A DNA stretch of 64,000 bases from CASFRF01 sp031549345 (GCA_031549345.1 JAVBPY010000010.1:1-64000), one strand, 5' to 3'. Counted from the stretch's first letter, positions 34,657 through 44,349 are shown. Translations and numbers: made by a program. Notes: generated by a model from the sequence alone, not told the origin.

Positions 34657-35717
34657 GCACTGATGCGCAATTAAGCTTGCGGAAACGGATCACGGAAGAC
34701 TTCCGCGAAAAGATTCTCTCCGGTGAACTCAAGCCGGGGAGTCTTCTCCCGCCGACGTCCGAACTGGTCCGTTTTTACGGAACCGGCGTTCCGAACATCC
34801 AGCGCGCCATGACCGAGCTGGTGCGGGAGGGGTTGATCTATCGACGGACCCGCCTCGGCACCGTTGTTTCCGACCGCCGCAACGAATTGCGCAACATCAT
34901 TATCTACAACTACACACCGCCGGGCGAAACCTCCAGCGCTTACAGCCGTTTGATGATGCAATTCCTGGCCATCGAAACCGAACGGCGCGGACTGACCGCC
35001 CGCCAGATTGCCACGCACCGCGCCGACGGCGACGTCCCCACCCTCCGCCGCCTGATCGATCGCGGCGAGGCGCAGGGGGTGCTCATCATCGGCCGCCAAC
35101 CGCCGCAATCGGTCCGGAATTTACCGGTTCCCCTGCTTTTTTCCAGCGACGCCGCGCTGCAAATCCATTTAGCAACCGACTGGGTGCGCCAGGGGATGCG
35201 GGCGCTTAAGGAAAAGGGGTGTCGCTCCGTCGGTTTGATCTCCACGGTGGGTGAACCTCCTCACGACCGCGGCATCTACACGGCGATGGCGGAAGCGGCG
35301 CGGGAATTCGGCGTGGAAATACGCTCCGAATGGATGTTCTGCCGCGCGGCGGGCTACAAACTGGAATACGAAGGCTCTATCGAACGTTACGGCTATTATC
35401 AGAGCGAACGCTTCTGCCGTTTGAATGACCGTCCGGACGGTGTGATTGTTTTCCCGGATGAAATCGGCTGTACGTTTTTCATGGCTCTTTTCCGCAACCG
35501 TCTCGCTGTTCCGGACGACCTGAAAATCGCACTGCACCACAACCGGGAAATTTCGCTCCCGATCCCCGTGGAATGTTCACTTCTCCAGGCGTCGATTGCC
35601 AGTGCGGCGCAACGCATCATGGATGTTCTGCAGGCCCGTTTTGCGGGCGACAACAAAGAGTTTCCTCCCTTGGAACACGAAATCGTCCACCACCAGCCAA
35701 CCGAGGTGTTATTTTGA
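34653..35717 (+). CDS. GntR-type regulator with LacI/periplasmic-binding-like sensor domain
   Basis: 354 aa. Residues 8-78 are a GntR winged helix (RITEDFREKILSGELKPGSLLPPTSELVRFYGTGVPNIQRAMTELVREGLIYRRTRLGTVV). Residues 82-350 look like a PBP1/LacI-type ligand domain (IIYNYTPPGETSSAYSRLMMQFLAIETERRG, GVLIIGRQPP, GCRSVGLISTVGEPPHDRGIYTAMAEAAREFGVE, DRPDGVIVFPDE, VPDDLKIALHHN), as in AraR-like regulators that bind sugars. It probably senses a carbohydrate and controls the operon in which it lies and perhaps the divergent mannosidase. I see no clear operator. Overlaps its neighbours by 4 bp at both ends. Confidence 0.88.
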   Translation: MSTDAQLSLRKRITEDFREKILSGELKPGSLLPPTSELVRFYGTGVPNIQRAMTELVREGLIYRRTRLGTVVSDRRNELRNIIIYNYTPPGETSSAYSRLMMQFLAIETERRGLTARQIATHRADGDVPTLRRLIDRGEAQGVLIIGRQPPQSVRNLPVPLLFSSDAALQIHLATDWVRQGMRALKEKGCRSVGLISTVGEPPHDRGIYTAMAEAAREFGVEIRSEWMFCRAAGYKLEYEGSIERYGYYQSERFCRLNDRPDGVIVFPDEIGCTFFMALFRNRLAVPDDLKIALHHNREISLPIPVECSLLQASIASAAQRIMDVLQARFAGDNKEFPPLEHEIVHHQPTEVLF

Positions 35718-38700
35718 AAAAATGCTTTTTTCTGTTGAGTGTTCTTTTCGCCTTCTCCGCTGTTGCCGCTGCTCCTATCGATGTGATGGTCATAGGGCAG
35801 AACATCCGCGCCGCAAGCCCTTTCCTGGAAACCTTCAAGGAGGCCTGTGCCAAAGAGGGAATCAACGTCCACTTCGAGCTCCATCCTCCCGCGATCAACT
35901 TCGACCGCGTTCCATTGGAATTGATGAAGAAATTTCACGTCATCGTCTTCCACGGCATTCCTGAGTCGCAGTCCTCCACCAAGGGCGACGCGGTTAAATT
36001 TCGCGAAAATCTGGAAAAATACCGCCAGGCCGGCGGCGGCATCCTCTGGACGCCCATGCTGATGATGCCGCACTCCGATGGATGGAACCCCACGCTCGGC
36101 AAACAGCACGGCATGAAGCTGATCGAGGAAAAAATCGTCGATCCAAGCAACGCCGTCGACATCGCCCCCGAACTCAGGAAGGAAACATACCGTTTCCTCC
36201 ACACCACCAACATCACGCCGAATCCGGTAACTGAAGGTGTGCGTGGACTTCTCCTGCCGAACCTCGGCGAATGGAGCTGGCCCGGCACTGTGGCGATGGA
36301 CTACTCCCCTGATTGGACGATTCTCGTCCGCGCCATGCCCTCCGCCAAAACCATCGGCAACGCGGGACGCAGCTCCGCCAAGCCGGATTTCCGCGAGGAC
36401 TTGAAGGGCTCCGTCGATTCGGCTCCGGCCCTGGTCGCCATCCGCGATGGCAAAAACGGACAAGGCAACATGGCCGTGTACCCCTTCTATTCGGCGCACA
36501 CGTTCCAGAACTTCGGCGGCCCGGCGTTCAACGACGCGATGATGCTCAACGGCTTCGGCGACCGCAAAAGCGACGGATACCGCTTGTTCACAAACCTTGT
36601 CCGCTACCTTGCGCCTCCGGCGCAGAAGGCCAAACTCGGTGGATATGTCTTCGCGGAGCCCCGCAAGAACCTTCCCGTTCGCGGTGCCATGGTATGGAGC
36701 GACAACCAGTGGAATCCCGTGTCGCTTACCGATCACCCCGCGGAAAGCAAACGTTTTCGTGGCGCAATCGGCCCTGCGAGCTCCTTCGGCGGCGGGAAAT
36801 CCACCGTCAAAGAATACGCGGAAGCGGCGAAGAAAGGCGGCCTCGACTTCCTTGTATTCATTGATGACGGCGCAAAGCATACGGAAGCGACCTACGCGGC
36901 ATTCGTCAAAGCATGCGCGGAAGCGTCCGGACCGGATATCCTCCTTCTCCCCGGCGTGGAGTTTCGCGACTCTTGGGGTTTGCCGTTCTTCCTGATCGCC
37001 CCCTCCGACTTCCCGAATCCAAAACTTCTTAAGGCGCCCGGCGTGGTCGCCGACTACTGGGGCATGGTCATGAAACTCCACTACGGCGGCATCGGCCTCC
37101 ACCGCATGGCGAAAGCGCCCTACGACCCGTACTGGGTAATGTGGACATACCAGATTATGCCCACCTACTACGAAAACGGAAAAATCCACACTGAAGACTG
37201 GGCCAAAACCATCGAGATCCAGGCGGAGACACACGCCTATGTACAGCTCGGCGGCCTGTTTGCCAAGTCCGCCGCGGAGCTTCTCCAGGCGCTGAAAACG
37301 GCCCCGCTGAACGTGGTTGCCGCCGATAAGCTCGAAAGCATCCAGCCGTTCCTGACGCGCCGCGGCACGGCTTCGACCTACCCGAATTTCATCACGACCG
37401 GGCCGGAAATCTCCCGCTGGTCGACGCGCAACGGAACGGCCAACCACTACCAGGAGGGGCATGATCGAGTCCGTGTGGAAATCGGGGCAAAAAGCCCCAA
37501 GGGACTGAAGGAAATCAAGGTTATCGACGGTGTTTCCGGCGAAACGGTTCGCCGCTTTCTCTTCAACGGCGAGAAAGAATTCAAAACCATGTTCTACCTT
37601 GCCCACACCAACCGCAAGATGTTGGAACTTTTCGTGACCGATGTCGACGGCGGCGTCGCCAGCGGCGCGCACATGAACATCGACAACGCCGCGAACCGAC
37701 TCACCCCGATGGGCGACCGCTTGATGGGGATGCACCACTCCGCACAACCTGACCCCAAAACCGGAAGTCGCGGTTCATGGGGCGGCTGGACCGGCGGTGT
37801 GAATTGGACAAAGCGCCGGAATGAAGCGGGAAGCTACACGCTGGCTGGAAACCAGCAGGAGCTGCGCATTTTCGGGTATGACGGGGGTAAAATTTTCTCC
37901 GGCGCCATCGATGTGAACCCGATTCTCCAGCTCGATGTGAAAAACCGCGAGCCGTTTCTGAACGGATTCCATCCCCGCCACCGCTTCGCGTCGGAAAACT
38001 TCGTCCGCATGGATTACATTGGCCGCGAAGAGTTCACCGCGCCGTTTAAGAACGAGGAGATCATCTCCAGCCTTCCGCGTCCCACGGAATTCGCGGACAT
38101 CACCACTTCGGTGTGGTCGATTTACCCGCGTTCGGAATCCCCCGTGGCTGTCAACGTCCACCGACAGACGGTGGAATTCAAAAAAGACGTGGAAATCCGC
38201 GAATACCGCGCCATGTCCACGCGACGCTGGCAGGTGGACAGCGGCCGCCACGTGTATATACGCGACGCGGCGGGAACCGTGGCGGAAATTCTTCCGCGCG
38301 GCGGCGCGTTTTCCCGCAAGGGCGTTCTCCGCCCCGGGGACTATCTGTACCCGGCCAACGAAATCGGCGGCGCCGTCGGCCTGATCAACCTCGGTCCCGG
38401 CGAGCTGCAGTACAGAACCGATGCGCGCGCGGCACAGATCACCCTCCCCGGCGGCAAGTTCAAAAAAGGCGACAAGCTTGAGGTCAACATCATGACCTTC
38501 GGGCGCGATGCGCGTCCGGAGCTCCAAAACCAGGACGCGTGGCTGATTAAGTACATCGATGACTTCGGCATCGGCAAAGATAAACCAGGATTTCCGACGG
38601 AACTCAAGCAGGGGAAACCCTGGCGCGCGCCCTTCGGCCTCGGAGCGGAGGCGGTTGATGGCGGCGCTGTGTTCACTGTTGGCAAGGCTGATCTGCCGCA

Positions 38701-39082
38701 TGACATGCCCCTTACCGTACGGGTTCCGCAGGCCAACGCCGTGTACGGGCATTACTCCGGGCGCGACAACACGCTGCAGCTCCTCGAGCCGCTTGAGGGC
38801 GAGCTTCACTCCGCGATCGACACGCGGCGCGGAGCGGACACGCTCTACATGGGGGAAATCGTTTCCATCGACAACTTGCTTCTCCGGCTGGATGCGGCTC
38901 TGGAACCGACCGCAGCAATGCTCCTGGAAATTCATAACCCGACCGACACTCCGCAATCAGGGAGCTTCACGGTGCGGAAATTTTTCACCGCTCCGGAGAA
39001 ACTGACACTCCGCCCCGGAGAAAGTAAAATCATCAAACTCCAGGCCAAGCCCGGATCGTTCAAACTTTACGCCCGTCCGTAA
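35714..39082 (+). CDS. large secreted protein, paralogue 1 (ThuA-like plus PHP-like core)
   Basis: 1,122 aa from a TTG at 35714 that overlaps the GntR stop (TTGA) and has GAGGTG 5 bp upstream; this gives a clean signal peptide (KKCFFLLSVLFAFSAVAAAP). Residues 20-200 resemble a ThuA/GATase1-like fold (PIDVMVIGQNIR, KKFHVIVFHGIPES, YRQAGGGILWTPM). A middle segment around 350-430 (STVKEYAEAAKKGGLDFLVFIDD, ILLLPGVEFRDSWGLPFFLIAP) follows the order of PHP phosphoesterase motifs but lacks the TDH and HxH ligands. The C-terminal half is beta-rich with no known domain (RIFGYDGGKIFSGAI, GRDARPELQNQD). Function unknown. Placed with an esterase and sugar regulator, so a polysaccharide-related role is inferred. 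Confidence 0.75.
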   Translation: MKKCFFLLSVLFAFSAVAAAPIDVMVIGQNIRAASPFLETFKEACAKEGINVHFELHPPAINFDRVPLELMKKFHVIVFHGIPESQSSTKGDAVKFRENLEKYRQAGGGILWTPMLMMPHSDGWNPTLGKQHGMKLIEEKIVDPSNAVDIAPELRKETYRFLHTTNITPNPVTEGVRGLLLPNLGEWSWPGTVAMDYSPDWTILVRAMPSAKTIGNAGRSSAKPDFREDLKGSVDSAPALVAIRDGKNGQGNMAVYPFYSAHTFQNFGGPAFNDAMMLNGFGDRKSDGYRLFTNLVRYLAPPAQKAKLGGYVFAEPRKNLPVRGAMVWSDNQWNPVSLTDHPAESKRFRGAIGPASSFGGGKSTVKEYAEAAKKGGLDFLVFIDDGAKHTEATYAAFVKACAEASGPDILLLPGVEFRDSWGLPFFLIAPSDFPNPKLLKAPGVVADYWGMVMKLHYGGIGLHRMAKAPYDPYWVMWTYQIMPTYYENGKIHTEDWAKTIEIQAETHAYVQLGGLFAKSAAELLQALKTAPLNVVAADKLESIQPFLTRRGTASTYPNFITTGPEISRWSTRNGTANHYQEGHDRVRVEIGAKSPKGLKEIKVIDGVSGETVRRFLFNGEKEFKTMFYLAHTNRKMLELFVTDVDGGVASGAHMNIDNAANRLTPMGDRLMGMHHSAQPDPKTGSRGSWGGWTGGVNWTKRRNEAGSYTLAGNQQELRIFGYDGGKIFSGAIDVNPILQLDVKNREPFLNGFHPRHRFASENFVRMDYIGREEFTAPFKNEEIISSLPRPTEFADITTSVWSIYPRSESPVAVNVHRQTVEFKKDVEIREYRAMSTRRWQVDSGRHVYIRDAAGTVAEILPRGGAFSRKGVLRPGDYLYPANEIGGAVGLINLGPGELQYRTDARAAQITLPGGKFKKGDKLEVNIMTFGRDARPELQNQDAWLIKYIDDFGIGKDKPGFPTELKQGKPWRAPFGLGAEAVDGGAVFTVGKADLPHDMPLTVRVPQANAVYGHYSGRDNTLQLLEPLEGELHSAIDTRRGADTLYMGEIVSIDNLLLRLDAALEPTAAMLLEIHNPTDTPQSGSFTVRKFFTAPEKLTLRPGESKIIKLQAKPGSFKLYARP

Positions 39083-39098
39083 ACAATTAAGGAATTTC

Positions 39099-42000
39099 AT
39101 GAAAAAGCTACTTTTTGGAGCACTTTCACTCTGTGCGTTTTCGCTCGTTGCCGCCCCCATCAAGGTGATGGTGCTCGGGCAGAACATCCGTCCGGTGAGT
39201 CCATTCCTCCAGAACTTCAAGGAAGCCTGCCAAAAGGAAGGGATCGAAATTCACTACGAGCTCCCGACCCCGGCCATCGACTTCCGGAAGGTCCCGTTGG
39301 AGCTGATGAAGCAATTCCACGTCATCTACTTCCACGGCGTCCCCGAGGCCCAGCCCTCCACCAAGGGAACCGCGGAAGACGCGGCCAAATTCCGTGAAAA
39401 CCTCGAGGCCTTCCGTAAAGCAGGCGGCGGCATCCTCTGGACACCCATGTTCATGGCGCCCCACTCCGACCACTGGAACCCAACGGTTGGCAAGCGCTAT
39501 GGTATGAACATTGTCGAGGAGGAAATCCGCGACCCGGAAAACTTCGTCGACTTGTATCCGCAAATGAAGAAGCCGACGTACCAGCTTACCTATACCACCA
39601 ACATCGTCAAACATCCCGTAACCGAAGGGGTGCGCGGCCTCCTCTTTCCGCGTCAGGGTGAGTGGAGCTGGCCGGGGACGGTGGCGATGGATTATTCGCC
39701 GGAATGGACAATCCTTCTCCGCGCCATGCCCACGGCAAAAACCGTCGGCAACAAAGGAAAAAGCGCGGCGCGGCCGGAGTTTACCGACACAATTAAGGGT
39801 TCCATCGATTCCGCTCCCGCGCTGGTGGCGATTCGCGACGGCAAGGGCAAGGAAGGCAATCTTGCGGTCTATCCCTTCTATTCCGCGCACACAATCCAGA
39901 ATTTCGGCGGCCCCGCGTTCCACGACGCGATGATGCTCAACGGCGTGGAAGGTCGGCCGAGCGACGGATTCCGTCTGTTTGTAAACCTTGTCCGTTACCT
40001 CGCGCCCCCCGCGGAGAAGGCTGGGCTCGGCACATTCTTGGGCGAAAAACCCAAGCGGGAAAATCTTGTCGTCCGCACTCCCATCGACTGGAATACAGTC
40101 AAAGTTCAGAACCCCGGCTCCCTCTCCGGCGAGAGCGGCGAGACCACCCGCAACCGCGGACTGATCGGTCTTTCCAGCAACTATGCGGGAGGCAAATCGA
40201 GCGTGAAGGAGTACGCAGAGGCGGCGAAAAAAGCAAAGCTTGACTTCATCGTCTTCCTCGACGACGGCGCAAAACACGATACGGCAAGCTACGAAAAACT
40301 CAACAAAGAGTGCGAAGCTGTTACGGATAAAACGCTCCTGGTCCTTCCGGGGCTCCGGTTGCGCGATTCGTACGGAATGCATTTCTTCCTGATCGCGCCT
40401 AAGCATTATCCGAACAAGGATCTCATGAAAGCCCCCGGCGTCGTGGAGAATTACTGGGGCATGGTCATGAAACTTGAAGGTGCGGGAATCGGGCTGTACC
40501 GCCTCGACGAATCCCCCTACGACCCGTATTGGGTCATGTGGCCCTTCCTTGTGATGCCCTCGTTCTACCAGGACGGCAAAATCAATGATGCTTCCTGGAA
40601 GGGAACGCTTGCGCTCCAAAAGGAGACGCACGCCTACGCTCATGTCGGCGGAACGTTTGTATACTCCGCCGCCGAAATGCTCGACGCGCTGAAGCTCGCC
40701 CCAGTCAATGTAATCGCAGGGGGCGCGGACCGCAACGAGTGGCTTCTGCTTCTCACCAAACGCGGCATGCCGCAGAACTACCCGATCTACCAGACCAGCG
40801 GCCCGGAAATCCTCCGCTGGAGCATCCGCAACACCCAGGCGAACAGCTACCAGCCCGGTGGCGACCGCGCACGGGTGGAGCTGGATGTAAAAAGCATTGC
40901 GCCCCTCCGGGATATCCAGATCCTCGATGCGGTTTCGGGCAAGGTCGTCCGCCATTACCGTTTCAACGGGGAAAAGGAATTTTCCACACAGTTTCATTTG
41001 TCCCACACCAACCGCATGGTGCTCATTCCATTCATTGTGGATACCGAAGGCAAAACAGCCTACGGTTCGATCCAACGGGTGGAACACACCGCCAACAAAC
41101 TCTACCCGATGACCGACAGGCTTATGGGGATGCACCACGCCAACATCGTCGATCCGGAAAATGACGGCCGTTTTCAGGTCCAAGGCTGGCTGGGCAGTCC
41201 GAACTGGACCAAGCGCCGGAACAACGCGGGACAGTATCCGCTCGCGGGGGACCAGCAGCGTCTGCGCATTTTCGGGTACGACGGGGGTAAAATCTTCTCC
41301 GGCGCGGCCGATATCGCTCCATACCTCCTGTTCGGCAAAAAACGGGAACCGCAGGAATTCGCTTACATGCCCTCCCACCGTTTCGCCTCCGAAAACTATG
41401 TACGGATCGACTACGACGGAAACGAGGAGTTCACTACGCCGTTCAAGAGCCAATTGATCGTATCGGATCTGCCGCGTCCGACGGAACATTCACACATTGT
41501 GAACCGCGTATGGTCGGTTGCGCCGCGCTTCGGCGCGCCCATGGCCTTCAACATCCAGCAGCAGACGCTGGAGTTCAAAAAAGACGCGAAAATCACGGAA
41601 TACCGCGTCCTCCAGCTCCGCCGCTGGCAAATGGATCTGGGGCGGATGTGGTTCATCCGCGATGCGGCAGGGCATGAAGCAAAGAAGATGGCCGTTGGCA
41701 GCACGGTGTTCTTGCGCAAAGGCGTCCTGCGCCCCGGGGACTACGTGTACCCGGCCAATGAAATCGGTGGAGCCACAGGCATCATCAACCTCGGCCCCCG
41801 CGAACTGCATTTCCGTGCCGACGCACGCTTTGCGGAAATCTACCTTCCCGGCGGCGAATTCAAAGCCGGGGATAAGCTCGAAATGAACTACCTTATCTTC
41901 GGGCGCGATGCGCGGCCGGAACTTCAGAACAACGACGAATGGCTCCAAAAGTACGTCGATGACTTCGGTATCGGCCGCGAAAAGGCTGCGTACACGTTCG

Positions 42001-42473
42001 CTCTCAAGCAGGGGAAACCCCTCTCCGTCGCCTTCGGCCTCGGTGCGGAAGCGGTCGATGGCGGAGCCGTGTTCGAGATCGGCAAAGCCGATCTTCCACA
42101 CGATCTTCCGCTCACGGTCAAGGTTCCGGCGGCGAACGCGGTCTACGGGCATTTCTCCGGGCGCGACAAAACGCTCCTTATGCTGGAAGCGATCGACGGC
42201 GAAGTGCACAGCGCGGTTGTAACCAACCACGGTGCGGAGTCCGCCTATGTCGGCGAACTGCTCCGCGTGGACAACCCCGCGCTCCGTCTCGATGCCGTGA
42301 TCAACGGAGAAAACGAACTTTTGCTGGAAATTCACAACATCTCCGCGCAAAAACAGCGCGGCGCGTTCACCGCCTGCTCGATGTTCCAAGCACCCGCGCC
42401 CATCGAGCTTGCGCCCGGGAAAAGCGCCATCCTGAAACTCAAAGGCGAGTTCAAGCCTTACGCGAAAAAGTGA
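39099..42473 (+). CDS. large secreted protein, paralogue 2
   Basis: 1,124 aa, starting MKKLLFGALSLCAFSLVAAP (signal peptide), 16 bp after paralogue 1. It aligns with paralogue 1 along the whole length, and by eye well over half of the residues match (shared blocks: VMVLGQNIRPVSPFL, ILWTPMFMAPHSD, GEWSWPGTVAMDYSPEWTIL, ALVAIRDGKGKEGNLAVYPFYSAHT, RIFGYDGGKIFSGA, GRDARPELQN, GHFSGRDKTLLMLE). The PHP-like LLPGVE of copy 1 is LVLPGLRLRD here, so the one possible metal Glu is also lost. The pair is a tandem duplication. The function is unknown; an inactive enzyme fold used for binding, or a new enzyme, are both open. Confidence 0.75.
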   Translation: MKKLLFGALSLCAFSLVAAPIKVMVLGQNIRPVSPFLQNFKEACQKEGIEIHYELPTPAIDFRKVPLELMKQFHVIYFHGVPEAQPSTKGTAEDAAKFRENLEAFRKAGGGILWTPMFMAPHSDHWNPTVGKRYGMNIVEEEIRDPENFVDLYPQMKKPTYQLTYTTNIVKHPVTEGVRGLLFPRQGEWSWPGTVAMDYSPEWTILLRAMPTAKTVGNKGKSAARPEFTDTIKGSIDSAPALVAIRDGKGKEGNLAVYPFYSAHTIQNFGGPAFHDAMMLNGVEGRPSDGFRLFVNLVRYLAPPAEKAGLGTFLGEKPKRENLVVRTPIDWNTVKVQNPGSLSGESGETTRNRGLIGLSSNYAGGKSSVKEYAEAAKKAKLDFIVFLDDGAKHDTASYEKLNKECEAVTDKTLLVLPGLRLRDSYGMHFFLIAPKHYPNKDLMKAPGVVENYWGMVMKLEGAGIGLYRLDESPYDPYWVMWPFLVMPSFYQDGKINDASWKGTLALQKETHAYAHVGGTFVYSAAEMLDALKLAPVNVIAGGADRNEWLLLLTKRGMPQNYPIYQTSGPEILRWSIRNTQANSYQPGGDRARVELDVKSIAPLRDIQILDAVSGKVVRHYRFNGEKEFSTQFHLSHTNRMVLIPFIVDTEGKTAYGSIQRVEHTANKLYPMTDRLMGMHHANIVDPENDGRFQVQGWLGSPNWTKRRNNAGQYPLAGDQQRLRIFGYDGGKIFSGAADIAPYLLFGKKREPQEFAYMPSHRFASENYVRIDYDGNEEFTTPFKSQLIVSDLPRPTEHSHIVNRVWSVAPRFGAPMAFNIQQQTLEFKKDAKITEYRVLQLRRWQMDLGRMWFIRDAAGHEAKKMAVGSTVFLRKGVLRPGDYVYPANEIGGATGIINLGPRELHFRADARFAEIYLPGGEFKAGDKLEMNYLIFGRDARPELQNNDEWLQKYVDDFGIGREKAAYTFALKQGKPLSVAFGLGAEAVDGGAVFEIGKADLPHDLPLTVKVPAANAVYGHFSGRDKTLLMLEAIDGEVHSAVVTNHGAESAYVGELLRVDNPALRLDAVINGENELLLEIHNISAQKQRGAFTACSMFQAPAPIELAPGKSAILKLKGEFKPYAKK

Positions 42474-43513
42474 CACTGGATCTGTCCGAAATCGTCGTCC
42501 CTCTTCTGGCGTGGTACGACAAAAACGCGCGGATTCTCCCCTGGCGGGAGAATTCGTCACCTTACCGTGTTTGGGTTTCGGAAATCATGCTCCAGCAGAC
42601 GCGTGTGGACGCAGCCATTCCCTACTACGAACGTTTCCTCACAGAGTTGCCCGGCATCGCGGAGCTTGCGTCCGCGCCGGAGGAGAAACTTCTTAAACTT
42701 TGGGAAGGGCTCGGCTATTACCGCCGTGTGCGCAACTTACAGCTTGCGGCGAAAAAAATCATGGCGGAACACGACGGGAAATTCCCCTCCTCCCTTCCTG
42801 ATGTGCTCGCCCTCCCCGGCGTGGGCGACTACACGGCGGGCGCGATTCTCTCCATCGCGTTCGGACGCGCGGAACCGGCGGTGGACGGCAACGTGCTCCG
42901 CGTACTCGCCCGCCTGACGGAGTGCCCGGACGACATTGCAAGCAGCAAGGTGCGCAAGCGTTTCGCGGACGCGCTTCGCATCGTCTATCCCGCCGGACGC
43001 TGCGGCGATTTCACCCAGGCGTTGATGGAACTCGGCGCGCTGATCTGTCTTCCCGGAACACCCCGCTGCGTTGATTGTCCCCTCGCCGCCTCCTGCGCGG
43101 CACGGAAAAACGGGACGACAAACCTGTACCCCGTGAAGCGCTCCGCGCCGGAGCGCCCCGTGGAACAACGAACCGTGTTTCTCCTGTGCGCGCAAGGAAA
43201 AGTGGCGTTGATCCGCCGCCCGGCCACCGGCCTCCTTGCCGGAATGTACGAATTTCCCAATGTGGAACAAACGCTCGACGAACGGCAGGCGACCGATTTA
43301 TTGTGCCGGTGGGGCCTTGACGTGCAAACGTTGTGCGCGGGTTCTGCGTCGCATCATGTATTTTCCCACCGTGAGTGGGAAATGACCAGCTGGATTGCCG
43401 ATTGCGCCATTGTTGCGCCGTGTTTTGAATGGTTTGCACCGGATGAGTTACGCCGAACGTGCGCCCTCCCCTCCGCCTTTAAAATGTACAGGAGTTTATC
43501 ATGGATTCGTTGA
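42470..43513 (+). CDS. mutY: A/G-specific adenine glycosylase
   Basis: 347 aa, starting with GTG at 42470, which overlaps the stop of paralogue 2. Removes adenine opposite 8-oxoguanine. PYRVWVSEIMLQQTRV holds the catalytic Glu; LPGVGDYTAGAILSIAFGRAEPAVDGNVLRVLARL is the HhH loop with the catalytic Asp (VDGNV). The [4Fe-4S] Cys set is CLPGTPRCVDCPLAASC (C-x6-C-x2-C-x5-C). The last 110 residues are the NUDIX-like 8-oxoG recognition domain (FLLCAQGKVALIRRPATGLLAGMYEFPN, HVFSHREWEMTSW). It is unrelated to the carbohydrate genes before it, yet is translationally coupled to them. Confidence 0.95.
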   Translation: MTLDLSEIVVPLLAWYDKNARILPWRENSSPYRVWVSEIMLQQTRVDAAIPYYERFLTELPGIAELASAPEEKLLKLWEGLGYYRRVRNLQLAAKKIMAEHDGKFPSSLPDVLALPGVGDYTAGAILSIAFGRAEPAVDGNVLRVLARLTECPDDIASSKVRKRFADALRIVYPAGRCGDFTQALMELGALICLPGTPRCVDCPLAASCAARKNGTTNLYPVKRSAPERPVEQRTVFLLCAQGKVALIRRPATGLLAGMYEFPNVEQTLDERQATDLLCRWGLDVQTLCAGSASHHVFSHREWEMTSWIADCAIVAPCFEWFAPDELRRTCALPSAFKMYRSLSWIR

Positions 43514-44349
43514 AAGTTCTGACGCTCGGCAACAGTTTTACCGATAGTCTTGCCGCCTTTTTTCCGCAGGCGGCCTCTTCGGCGGGGTGCGAACTGCATT
43601 TTGAACGCGCCAACCACGGCGGTTGCGAACTTTCGCGGCATTGGGAATACATCAGCAACGAAGAGCGCGACGCTTGTTACGCAATGTACCAGGACCGCCG
43701 TTGGAAGTTCCGCGAAATCCTCGCCCGCGAACCCTGGGATGTTGTAACTATACAGCAGGCGAGCCACGCAAGCTGGGACCCGGAAACGTATTTCCCCTTT
43801 GCGCAAAACATCGCCGAACTGATTCGCCGCTACGCCCCCCGCGCGGAAATCGTCGTCCAGCAAACATGGGCTTACCGCGCCGACGATCCACGGATCATGC
43901 CCGGCGGCGCATGGGGCTTCGACCAAAGCGAAATGTACGAGCGCTTGACGGCCAACTATCGCCGTCTTGCCCGCGAACTAGGCAATCTGCGGATCATCCC
44001 GACCGGCCTTGCCGTGCAGCTTTCGCGATGCGCGGAAACCGCACCCTTTATAAACTATCCCCCGGAGCTTCTTACCGCGCTTCGCTGGCCCGATTTGCCC
44101 GCGCAGGCGGGGGACGTTGTCGGCGCCATGGGCTGGTACAAAAACAAGGAAACAGGCGAACTTTTTATCGGCCGCGACACCATCCACTTGAATGCGCGCG
44201 GCCAATACCTCCAGGCGGCGGTCTGGTTTGGCGTGCTCTTCGGACGCCCCCCGCGGGACATAAGCTACGTTCCGGAAGTACTCGCGGACGCCGACGCGGC
44301 CTTTCTGCGCATCATCGCACAAAAAGCGCTGGATCAAGGCGTTCACTAA
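43501..44349 (+). CDS. DUF4886-like SGNH hydrolase-fold protein
   Basis: 282 aa, overlapping mutY by 13 bp. The N-terminal LTLGNSFTDS is the Ser block of an SGNH/GDSL-like fold (GNSFT, as in DUF4886 proteins), WDVVTIQQASHASWD follows the block III position, and IGRDTIHLNARGQYLQAAVWFGVLFG near the end holds the Asp-x-x-His pair of block V. There is no signal peptide. Such proteins occur beside glycoside hydrolases in Bacteroidota and Lentisphaerota and may be carbohydrate esterases, but none is well characterised that I know of. Last gene of the plus-strand run; only 5 bp from the convergent peptidase gene. Confidence 0.78.
   Translation: MDSLKVLTLGNSFTDSLAAFFPQAASSAGCELHFERANHGGCELSRHWEYISNEERDACYAMYQDRRWKFREILAREPWDVVTIQQASHASWDPETYFPFAQNIAELIRRYAPRAEIVVQQTWAYRADDPRIMPGGAWGFDQSEMYERLTANYRRLARELGNLRIIPTGLAVQLSRCAETAPFINYPPELLTALRWPDLPAQAGDVVGAMGWYKNKETGELFIGRDTIHLNARGQYLQAAVWFGVLFGRPPRDISYVPEVLADADAAFLRIIAQKALDQGVH

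Noticed and set aside
35399..37747. 782-codon open frame opposite paralogue 1, and a similar one at 39126-41489 opposite paralogue 2
   Set aside because: Both are antisense to proteins conserved between the paralogues and lack family motifs. That both are open only reflects the shared coding sequence.
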